Below are positions 15,248-22,757 of a stretch of DNA of 22,757 nucleotides, piece after piece. The DNA comes from Thauera sp. (lineage in GTDB: Bacteria; Pseudomonadota; Gammaproteobacteria; Burkholderiales; Rhodocyclaceae). How positions within the stretch are numbered: the first letter of the stretch is position 1; the number at the start of each line of letters is the position of its first letter. Position numbers and translations under genes: made by a program. The DNA is taken from the NCBI GenBank assembly GCA_003446655.1, contig DMCZ01000172.1, positions 1-22,757 of the forward strand, given 5' to 3'. The notes under the pieces are model-generated. The model made no database searches. It had not been told where the DNA came from and saw nothing but the letters and a program-made list of their open reading frames with translations.

Positions 15248-15487
15248 GTCGCTCTCCCCGGGGATAACGGCGGCGTATGCCGCTCAGCACTATCGACATT
15301 GGCGCCCGGAAAAGGTGCGGGGGGCCAGGGTCAGGGCTTTCATCTGCACATCCTCATCCCATTCTCGTCGGGCCGCAGCGCCTGGGCCATCGACTTCGCC
15401 GTCACGATCAGCCCCCGCGAAGTATCGTAAACCGTCACCAACATCACCACCCCAGCGCAGCCTCCACCGCCGCCCGGCCCGCAAACG

Positions 15488-17023
15488 ATGACCACCCTCC
15501 GCCTCGTCCTCGGCGACCAGCTCAACGCTGCCCATTCCTGGTTCCGCGCCCCGCGCGCCGACGTGCTCCACGTGATGATGGAGGTGCGCAGCGAGACCGA
15601 CTACGTCCGCCACCACGCGCAGAAGGTGCTGGCGATCTTCGTCGCCATGCGCGCCTTCGCCGCCGCGCTCGAGGCCGCGGGGCACCGCGTGCGCTATCTG
15701 AGGATCGGCGACGCCGACAACCGCCAGTCCTTCGCCGACAACCTGGCGCAGGTGGCGGCCGAGTGCGGCGCGACGCATTTCGAGCGCATGGAGGCGGACG
15801 AGTGGCGGGTGGAGCGTTTGCTGGACGAGGCCGCGCAGGCGCTGGGGCTACCGCATGCGGTAGTCGGCAGCGAACACTTTCTCGCCGAGCGCGCCGAGCT
15901 GGCGCAGCGCTTCGCCACCAAGGTGCCGCGCATGGAATTCTTCTACCGCGACATGCGCCGCCGCCACCGCATCCTGGTCGACGCCGACGACGCACCCGTG
16001 GGCGGAGTGTGGAACTTCGATGCGCAGAACCGCGAGAAATGGCCGGGCGATCCGCCGGCGCCGGACTGGCCTTGGCGCGGCCACGACCGCTCCGCGCTGT
16101 GGGACGAGATCACCGCAGCCGGCGTAAGGACTATCGGCGCGCCGCACGCCGACCGCGTGCGCTGGCCGCTCACCCGGCGCGAGGCGCGCGCCGGCCTTGC
16201 ACACTTCGTCGAGCACGCCCTGCCCCATTTCGGCCCCTACCAGGACGCGATGAGCACGCGTTCGACCACACTGTTCCACTCCGGGCTGTCGTTCGCGCTC
16301 AACCTCAAGCTGCTGCACCCGCGCGAGGTGATCGACGCCGCCGTCGCGGCCTGGCAGGCGGGCAAGGTGGAGTTGGCGAGCTGCGAGGGCTTCGTGCGCC
16401 AGATCCTGGGCTGGCGCGAGTTCGTGCGCGGGGTGTATTGGGCGCGCATGCCGGGCTATGCGCAGGGCAACGCGCTCGACGCCCACCGCCCGCTGCCGGC
16501 CTGGTACTGGAGCGGCGACACGAAGATGGCCTGCCTGCGCCACGCCATCGGCCAGTCGCTCGACACCGCCTACGCCCACCACATCCAGCGCCTGATGATC
16601 ACCGGCAACTTCGCCCTGCTCGCCGGCTGCGACCCGGACGAAGTCGACGCCTGGTACCTCGGCATCTACGCCGACGCCTTCGAGTGGGTGGAGATGCCCA
16701 ACACTCGCGGCATGAGCCAGTTCGCCGACGGCGGCGTGATCGCGAGCAAGCCCTACGCCGGTGCGGCGAGCTACATCGGCAAGCAGTCGGACTACTGCAA
16801 GGGCTGCGCCTACGACGCCAAGCGTCGCCATGGCGCCAGCGGCAAGCCCGCCTGCCCCTTCAACAGCCTGTACTGGGACTTCCTGCTGCGCCACGAGGGC
16901 CGCTTCGCGCGCCACCCGCGCATGGCGATGCCCTACAAAGCGTGGGCGAAGATGGACGAAGCCGAGCGCGCCGCCACGCTGGCGCAGGCGGCGGACTACC
17001 TTGGCAGGCTCGGCACGCTCTGA
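15488..17023 (+). CDS. FeS-type (6-4) photolyase/cryptochrome (PhrB-like)
   Basis: This 511-aa protein belongs to the bacterial FeS-BCP (deoxyribodipyrimidine photolyase-related) group. The N-terminal alpha/beta domain (LRLVLGDQLNAAHSWF...) would hold the antenna pigment, and the C-terminal helical domain binds FAD. Four cysteines for a [4Fe-4S] cluster are seen at 349, 437, 440 and 456, and the His364-His365 pair sits in AYAHHIQRLM, matching the layout of Agrobacterium PhrB (C350, C438, C441, C454; H365-H366). It is predicted to repair UV (6-4) photoproducts using light. It is the only long plus-strand gene besides iacR. The ATG at 15488 lacks a strong ribosome-binding site, and the 240 bp before it (15248-15487) show no clear promoter. 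Confidence 0.93.
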   Translation: MTTLRLVLGDQLNAAHSWFRAPRADVLHVMMEVRSETDYVRHHAQKVLAIFVAMRAFAAALEAAGHRVRYLRIGDADNRQSFADNLAQVAAECGATHFERMEADEWRVERLLDEAAQALGLPHAVVGSEHFLAERAELAQRFATKVPRMEFFYRDMRRRHRILVDADDAPVGGVWNFDAQNREKWPGDPPAPDWPWRGHDRSALWDEITAAGVRTIGAPHADRVRWPLTRREARAGLAHFVEHALPHFGPYQDAMSTRSTTLFHSGLSFALNLKLLHPREVIDAAVAAWQAGKVELASCEGFVRQILGWREFVRGVYWARMPGYAQGNALDAHRPLPAWYWSGDTKMACLRHAIGQSLDTAYAHHIQRLMITGNFALLAGCDPDEVDAWYLGIYADAFEWVEMPNTRGMSQFADGGVIASKPYAGAASYIGKQSDYCKGCAYDAKRRHGASGKPACPFNSLYWDFLLRHEGRFARHPRMAMPYKAWAKMDEAERAATLAQAADYLGRLGTL

Positions 17024-17046
17024 CGCGCGCCGCCGATGAAAAAGCA

Positions 17047-17078
17047 ACGCCCGCCACGGGCGTCCCCGTTGCGGGCGT
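17047..17078 (-). terminator. Intrinsic terminator of groEL
   Basis: The stem has 8 bp, one mismatch, then 5 bp around a 4-nt loop (arms 17047-17060 and 17065-17078). On the minus strand it is followed by TTGCTTTTTC, giving a U-tract, so it should end groEL transcription. It lies between the convergent photolyase and groEL genes and may also slow transcription from the photolyase side. Confidence 0.8.
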
Positions 17079-17095
17079 CAGGATGGCATCAGGCC

Positions 17096-17121
17096 GCGCG
17101 CCTGCGCGAAGGCAGGCGCGC
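17096..17121 (-). repeat. Hairpin just after the groEL stop
   Basis: A perfect 10-bp stem (17096-17105 with 17112-17121) and 6-nt loop lie 8 nt past the groEL stop and before the terminator. It may protect the mRNA 3' end. Confidence 0.5.
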
Positions 17122-17129
17122 CCGCCGGA

Positions 17130-18752
<1,623 letters not shown>

Positions 18753-18787
18753 GTCTGTTTGTCTCCTGGATTCGTGTTGCCGGGGAA

Positions 18788-19105
18788 TCAGGCGGCCTTC
18801 TTCAGGGCCGCGCCGTCACGCTCGACGACGCCCATGACGTCGTCCTCGCGCATCACCAGCAGTTCCTCGCCGTCGATCTTGACCGTCTGCCCGGCGTACT
18901 TGCCGAACAGCACCAGGTCGCCGGCCTTCACCTCCATAGGAATCAGCGCGCCGGCGTCGTCGCGACGGCCGGGCCCGACGGCGATGACCTCGCCCTGCTC
19001 GGGCTTCTCGGCGGCGGTGTCGGGAATGACGATGCCGGACGCGGTCGTGCGCTGGGCCTCGACGCGCTTGACGATGATCCGGTCGCGTAGGGGACGAATA
19101 TGCAT
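18788..19105 (-). CDS. groES: GroES co-chaperonin
   Basis: This 105-aa protein begins MHIRPLRDRIIVKR and has a mobile-loop region (EAQRTTASGIVIPDTAAEKP), GEVIAVGPG and VLFGKYAGQTVKIDGEELLVMREDDVMGVV, all standard. It is slightly longer than usual (about 96 aa), with a C-terminal extension ERDGAALKKAA. Start at 19105 is set by AAAGGAG 10 nt upstream. The open frame continues upstream without family similarity. It forms an operon with groEL. Confidence 0.96.
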   Translation of the reverse strand: MHIRPLRDRIIVKRVEAQRTTASGIVIPDTAAEKPEQGEVIAVGPGRRDDAGALIPMEVKAGDLVLFGKYAGQTVKIDGEELLVMREDDVMGVVERDGAALKKAA

Positions 19106-19226
19106 CTCTCGATCTCCTTTACGAGTTGATATCACCAAAGTAGCGATCGCGAAGCCGCGCCCGGCGCGGGCGACAAAGCCTTGCGTGGCGCGGCATTCAC
19201 GGTCGGGACTGTGCCGACGGATCGCG

Positions 19227-19255
19227 AGATGGGGATGCCGTAAACGGATTTCAAG
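19227..19255 (-). promoter_or_regulatory. Sigma32 heat-shock promoter of groESL
   Basis: On the minus strand CTTGAAA (19255-19249) and CCCCATCT (19234-19227) are separated by 14 bp, an essentially perfect match to the sigma32 (RpoH) consensus. It lies about 120 bp upstream of the groES ATG, just past the stop of the preceding gene. No CIRCE inverted repeat is present in 19106-19275, so HrcA control is not indicated. Confidence 0.85.
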
Positions 19256-19275
19256 AGGGCAGGACAGGGAACAGA

Positions 19276-19902
19276 TCAGGGCAGCACGATGCGCGTGATC
19301 CGCCCCAGCCGATACACCACCGGCGCGCGCTGCGGCTCGCCCAGCGCACGCGGCGCCACCGGGCAGGGCGGGGTGCGGCCGCCGTCGGCGTCCAGGGTGT
19401 CGTCCTCCGCGATCGCGCGCCACAGCCCGGCCCGCACCGGGCGGAACAGCCAGCGCACATAGCCGCGGCGGGCGGCGAGCTGCATCAGTTCGTCACGGTC
19501 GGGGGCTTCGGCAACGAGGTGGGCGTCGCTGTCCGGGGCGAGCGGATTGTCGCCGAAGGCCTGGCGACATTCGTGGGCCTCGCGCGCCGAGGCGCCCGCG
19601 TCGTTGCAGCCGCGGCGCACGCTGCGCTCCATGTCCCAGGCGCCGAGCTGCCAGGCGGCGTCGAGCATCGCACCGTCGATCTCCTCGAGCGCGTGCCAGC
19701 GCGCGTTCAGTTGCAGGGCCGAACCGGGCACCGCGCGCCGCCTTGCGGGCGCAGCGCCGGCCGCTTCGTCCCTGCGAAGGCCGTGCCAGTGCAGCATCAG
19801 CAGCAGGGGCGTGTCGGGCCGGCGCACGGCGGTGACGGTGACCGCGTACAGCGGCAGCCGCACCGCGTCGATCTGGTCCCGGATACTGGTCAGGATGTCC
19901 AT
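19276..19902 (-). CDS. Hypothetical protein in heat-shock cluster
   Basis: This 208-aa protein starting MDILTSIRDQIDAVRLPLYAVTVTAVRR is not recognised. The start at 19902 is set by GGAGG 10 nt upstream. An upstream in-frame ATG (19935) lacks this. No signal peptide or membrane helix is evident. It is Ala/Arg-rich with a few cysteines (RRGCNDAG, AHECRQAF) and a C-terminal VVYRLGRITRIVLP. It sits between the hsp20 genes and groESL, in the same direction and 51 bp after the second hsp20, so it is probably co-transcribed with them and may be stress-related. Coding is supported by the RBS, its continuity and its context. Confidence 0.7.
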   Translation of the reverse strand: MDILTSIRDQIDAVRLPLYAVTVTAVRRPDTPLLLMLHWHGLRRDEAAGAAPARRRAVPGSALQLNARWHALEEIDGAMLDAAWQLGAWDMERSVRRGCNDAGASAREAHECRQAFGDNPLAPDSDAHLVAEAPDRDELMQLAARRGYVRWLFRPVRAGLWRAIAEDDTLDADGGRTPPCPVAPRALGEPQRAPVVYRLGRITRIVLP

Positions 19903-19953
19903 GGCGATCTTCCTCCACTTCAAGGCCGACGCCATGGAAACGTACCAGAAAGC

Positions 19954-20349
19954 TCAGCCGATCTGCACCTCGATGCGCTTGGGCTGGGCGTACTCGGCCT
20001 TGGGGATGCGCAGTCTCAGCACGCCGTGCTCGAACTTGGCCTCGACCTTGTTCGGGTCGAGCTCGCGCGACAGCGTGAACACGCGCCGGTAACGCGGCAG
20101 ATTCACCTCGACGTGGCTCGCCTCCATGCCCTCGGGCACGGCGAGCGCGAGCTCAGCCTCGATGCTCAGGGTGTCGCCCTCGACCTGCAGGTTCAGGCGG
20201 TCCTTGGGCACGCCGGGCAGGTCGGCCCAGAGGGTGATGCCGCCGGCGTCCTCGATCACGTCGACGGGCGGCAGCAGGGCGGCGTCCTCGCGCGGCTTGT
20301 CGGCGGCGGCGCTGGCGGCGCCCTTGGCGATGTCGGTCTTGTTGCTCAT
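19954..20349 (-). CDS. Hsp20-family small heat-shock protein (downstream copy)
   Basis: This 131-aa protein has an alpha-crystallin domain (about 28-125: PPVDVIEDAGGITLWADLPGVPKDRL, VEVNLPRYRRVFTLSRELDPNKVEAKFEHGVLRLRIPK) and a C-terminal I-x-V tail (KRIEVQIG), which anchors oligomers. The N-terminal arm is short, rich in Ala and charged residues. It acts as an ATP-independent holdase for unfolding proteins. GGGAGG precedes the ATG, 19 bp after the other hsp20 stop, so the two are co-transcribed. Confidence 0.94.
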   Translation of the reverse strand: MSNKTDIAKGAASAAADKPREDAALLPPVDVIEDAGGITLWADLPGVPKDRLNLQVEGDTLSIEAELALAVPEGMEASHVEVNLPRYRRVFTLSRELDPNKVEAKFEHGVLRLRIPKAEYAQPKRIEVQIG

Positions 20350-20368
20350 GGTCGGTCCTCCCTGATCC

Positions 20369-20800
20369 TTACTGGATGGCGATGCGGCGCGGCTGGGCCT
20401 CTTCCTTGCGGCGGACGCTGACATGCAGCACGCCGTCGCGGTACCGGGCCTGGATGGCGTTCGGGTCGACGTCGTCGGGCAGGCTGACGACGCGGCGGAA
20501 GCGGCCGGCGAAGCGCTCGCCGATATGCACGGTGGCCTTCTCGGGCACCTCCGGCGCCTTGCGCTCGCCGGCGATGGTGAGCGTGCCCTTCTCGAGCTGC
20601 ACGTCGAGCGTGGCCGGGTCCAGGCCAGGGGCGAAGGCGAAGACCTCCACCGAGGTCGGCGTGCCGCCGACGTTGAGCGCGGGATAGCCGCGGGTCAGGC
20701 CACGGATGCTCGGGCCGGTGTCGAAGGCCTGCTGCATCTCGCGCTGCAGGCGGTCCAGCTCCGCGAACACGTCGCGGGGAAACAGGGAACGGGCGTACAT
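20369..20800 (-). CDS. Hsp20-family small heat-shock protein (upstream copy)
   Basis: This 143-aa protein has an N-terminal arm MYARSLFPRDVFAELDRLQREMQQAFD, an alpha-crystallin domain (about 38-135: PALNVGGTPTSVEVFAFAPGLDPATLDV, RFAGRFRRVVSLPDDVDPNAIQARYRDGVLHVSV) and the C-terminal I-x-I motif (RRIAIQ). It is the class A type usually paired with a second, shorter sHSP, as here, and the two may form mixed oligomers. CGGAGG precedes the ATG, and a sigma32-like promoter lies about 60 bp upstream. Confidence 0.94.
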   Translation of the reverse strand: MYARSLFPRDVFAELDRLQREMQQAFDTGPSIRGLTRGYPALNVGGTPTSVEVFAFAPGLDPATLDVQLEKGTLTIAGERKAPEVPEKATVHIGERFAGRFRRVVSLPDDVDPNAIQARYRDGVLHVSVRRKEEAQPRRIAIQ

Positions 20801-20857
20801 GCGAACCTCCGGTCGTGGTGTGGAACGGGCGCCGCGCAGGGCGCCTCGGTTCCATAG

Positions 20858-20884
20858 CTATGGCGGAGGAGCGGGGTTTTCAAG
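20858..20884 (-). promoter_or_regulatory. Sigma32-like promoter of the hsp20 pair
   Basis: On the minus strand CTTGAAA (20884-20878), a 12-bp spacer and CGCCATAG (20865-20858) resemble the sigma32 consensus, with a perfect -35 and an imperfect -10. The -35 is embedded in GCGGGG...CCCCGC, a 6-bp stem that could also act as the 3' hairpin of the threonine aldolase transcript. It lies 58 bp before the first hsp20 start. Confidence 0.55.
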
Positions 20885-20935
20885 CCCCGCCCGCAGCGGA
20901 CCGTTTGCGGGCGCCGCGCGGCGCGGGACGAATCG

Positions 20936-21970
20936 TCAGCCCGCCAGCGCGCGCACGTCCGCCAGCAGCGCATCCACGCTCGCCGGCAGGGTGTCCCAGG
21001 CGCACATGAAGCGTGCGCCGCCGGCGCCGATGAAGGTGTAGAAGCGCCAGCCGCGCGCGCGCAGGCCGTCGAGCACCGCGGGCGGCAATTCGCAGAACAC
21101 GCCGTTGGACTCGACCGGGAACATCAGCTTCGCGCCCGGCACCTGCTGCAGGCCGGCGGCCAGGCGTTGCGCCATCGCGTTGGCGTGGCGGGCGTGCCTG
21201 AGCCAGACCTCGTCCTCGAGGATGCCCAGCCAGGGGGCGGACAGGAAGCGCATCTTCGAGGCCAGCTGCCCTGCCTGCTTGCAGCGATAGGCGAAGTCCT
21301 CGGACAGCCTGCGGTCGAAGAACACCACCGCCTCGCCCACCGGCAGGCCCATCTTGGTGCCGCCGAAGCACAGCACGTCCACGCCCGCCTTCCAGGTGAT
21401 CTCCGCCGGGCTCACGCCGAGCGTGGCCACCGCGTTGGCGAAGCGCGCGCCGTCCATGTGCACCCGCAGGCCGTGCTCGCGCACGCAGGCGGCGATCGCC
21501 GCCACCTCGTCGGGCCGGTAGACGGTGCCGACTTCGGTGCTCTGGGTCAGCGTGACCACGCGCGGCTTGGGGTAGTGGATGTCGCTGCGGCGCGAGATCA
21601 CCTCCAGCACCGCGTCGGGCGTCAGCTTGCCGTTCTCGCCCTGCGCGGGCAGCAGCTTGGAGCCGTTGGAGAAGAACTCCGGCCCGCCGCACTCGTCGGT
21701 CTGGACGTGGGCCAGCTCGTGGCACACCACGCTGTGGTAGCTCTGGCACAACGAGGCGAGCGCGAGCGAGTTGGCGGCGGTCCCGTTGAAGACGAAGTAC
21801 ACGTCGCAGTCGGTCTCGAACAGCTCGCGTAGGCGGTCGGAGACCTTGCGCGTCCATTCGTCCTCGCCGTAGGACGGGGCGTGGCCGGCGTTGGCCGCCA
21901 CGAAGGCCGCCAGGGCCTCCGGGCAGACGCCCGCGTAGTTGTCGCTGGCGAAATGTTGAGTCGCTTGCAT
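20936..21970 (-). CDS. Low-specificity L-threonine aldolase-like PLP enzyme
   Basis: This 344-aa fold-type I PLP enzyme starts FASDNYAGVCPEAL, has GTAANSLAL (cofactor phosphate site), HMDGAR with Asp173 (pyridine nitrogen) and FGGTKMG with Lys206 (Schiff base). The set is diagnostic for the threonine aldolase/beta-eliminating lyase family, which splits threonine or allo-threonine to glycine and acetaldehyde. Length is as expected. Its ATG lies 7 bp after the stop of the serine/threonine transporter gene and has no strong ribosome-binding site of its own, pointing to translational coupling. Confidence 0.92.
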   Translation of the reverse strand: MQATQHFASDNYAGVCPEALAAFVAANAGHAPSYGEDEWTRKVSDRLRELFETDCDVYFVFNGTAANSLALASLCQSYHSVVCHELAHVQTDECGGPEFFSNGSKLLPAQGENGKLTPDAVLEVISRRSDIHYPKPRVVTLTQSTEVGTVYRPDEVAAIAACVREHGLRVHMDGARFANAVATLGVSPAEITWKAGVDVLCFGGTKMGLPVGEAVVFFDRRLSEDFAYRCKQAGQLASKMRFLSAPWLGILEDEVWLRHARHANAMAQRLAAGLQQVPGAKLMFPVESNGVFCELPPAVLDGLRARGWRFYTFIGAGGARFMCAWDTLPASVDALLADVRALAG

Positions 21971-21977
21971 CGGGAAC

Positions 21978-22757
21978 TCAGGCGCGGTCCAGGTTCAGCG
22001 GCTCGCCGGTCGCCGCAGCGCTGGCGGCGGCAGTGAAGAGCACGTCGGTCGAGGAGTTGAGCGCGGTCTCGGCCGAGTCCTGCACCACGCTGATGACGAA
22101 GCCGATCGCAACCACCTGCATCGCCACGTCGGCCGAGACGCCGAACAGCGCGGTGGCCATCGGGATCAGCAGCAGCGAACCGCCCGCCACGCCCGACACG
22201 CCGGCGGCGGCGAGCGAGGACACGATGCACAGCAGCAGCGCGGTGGGGAAGTCGACCGGGATGTTCAGGGTGTGGGCGGCGGCGAGTGCCATCACCGAGA
22301 TCGTGATCGCGGCGCCGGCCATGTTGATCGTGGCGCCGAGCGGGATCGAGATCGCGTAGGTGTCCTCGTGCAGGCCGAGGCGACGGCACAGCTCGAGGTT
22401 GATCGGGATGTTGGCCGCCGAGCTACGGGTGAAGAAGGCGGTGACGCCGCTCTCGCGCAGGCAGGTGAACACCAGCGGGTAGGGGTTGGTGCGCAGCTTC
22501 CAGAACACGAACAGCGGATTCACCATCAGTGCGACGAACAGCATGCAGCCGACGATCACCAACAGCAGGCGGCCGTAGCCGAGCAGCGCGTCCATGCCGG
22601 CCTCGCCCATGGTGGCGGCGACCAGACCGAAGATGCCCAGCGGGGCGAAGCGGATCACCACATGGACGATCTTCGAGACCGCGTCGGCGAGGTCGTTGAG
22701 TACCTTGCGCGTGCCGTCGCCGGCGTGGCGCAGCGCGATGCCCAGCCCGATCGCCCA
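21978..22757 (-). CDS. sstT: Serine/threonine:Na+ symporter SstT, 5' end outside window
   Basis: The last 259 codons are present. The frame is open to the window edge (first codons W-A-I-G-L-G-I). Segments GIALRHAGDGTRKVLNDLADAVSKIVHVVIRFAPLGIFGLV, FFTRSSAANIPINLELCRRLGL (the SSAA hairpin), GATINMAGAAITISVMALAAA and VVQDSAETALNSSTDVLFTAA are those of the dicarboxylate/amino acid:cation symporter family, SstT branch. It is an inner-membrane protein with several hydrophobic segments. A GTG at 22661 is internal to the gene and is not the start. With the next gene it forms a threonine uptake and cleavage pair. Confidence 0.9.
   Translation of the reverse strand, partial: WAIGLGIALRHAGDGTRKVLNDLADAVSKIVHVVIRFAPLGIFGLVAATMGEAGMDALLGYGRLLLVIVGCMLFVALMVNPLFVFWKLRTNPYPLVFTCLRESGVTAFFTRSSAANIPINLELCRRLGLHEDTYAISIPLGATINMAGAAITISVMALAAAHTLNIPVDFPTALLLCIVSSLAAAGVSGVAGGSLLLIPMATALFGVSADVAMQVVAIGFVISVVQDSAETALNSSTDVLFTAAASAAATGEPLNLDRA

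Noticed and set aside
19106..19275. Search for a CIRCE element upstream of groES
   Set aside because: No TTAGCACTC-N9-GAGTGCTAA-like repeat. Only the sigma32 promoter was found.

Overview
The window is high-GC DNA with dense, mostly minus-strand operons. Aerobic aromatic catabolism, an FeS-type photolyase, a second groESL and paired small heat-shock genes fit a betaproteobacterium. A Rhodocyclales member (Thauera/Azoarcus-like) is my best guess, made from gene content only, with no database search.

Region 1 (1-10,804) is an iac-type indole-3-acetic acid (IAA) degradation locus. Reading leftward from about 10,010 the minus-strand genes are iacH, iacA, iacB, iacI, iacC, iacD, iacE, iacF, iacG, a double-domain tautomerase, a periplasmic solute-binding protein, and the first codons of what looks like a LivH-type permease running off the window. 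The MarR regulator gene iacR diverges on the plus strand. A sigma70-like promoter (TTGACT-N18-TATGCT) and an overlapping 24-bp imperfect palindrome lie between iacH and iacR. IacA with reduced flavin from IacG, then IacE, then the Rieske oxygenase IacC/IacD with reductase IacF, are expected to take IAA to catechol. No catechol ring-cleavage genes are present here, so that step must be encoded elsewhere. The tautomerase and ABC-transport genes look like accessory additions to the core cluster.

Region 2 (10,805-14,042) is a mobile-element scar: a broken IS66-type orfA remnant and a complete 2.57-kb IS21-family element (istA/istB) with imperfect terminal inverted repeats and a perfect 9-bp target duplication, then about 400 bp with no recognisable gene.

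Region 3 (14,043-17,023) has an aspartate/glutamate racemase-family gene, a small putative DNA-binding protein whose frame continues after its stop codon into a short-chain dehydrogenase C-terminal remnant, and, on the plus strand, an FeS-type (6-4) photolyase-like gene with all four cluster cysteines.

Region 4 (17,030-20,884) is a heat-shock island on the minus strand: two hsp20 genes, an unrecognised 208-aa gene, then groES-groEL. The groESL pair has a near-perfect sigma32 promoter and no CIRCE element. The hsp20 pair has a weaker sigma32-like promoter. The GroEL is a divergent paralogue lacking the Gly-Gly-Met tail.

Region 5 (20,936-22,757) has a probable sstT (Na+/serine-threonine symporter, 5' end outside the window) followed 7 bp later by a low-specificity threonine aldolase gene, a likely transport-plus-catabolism pair.
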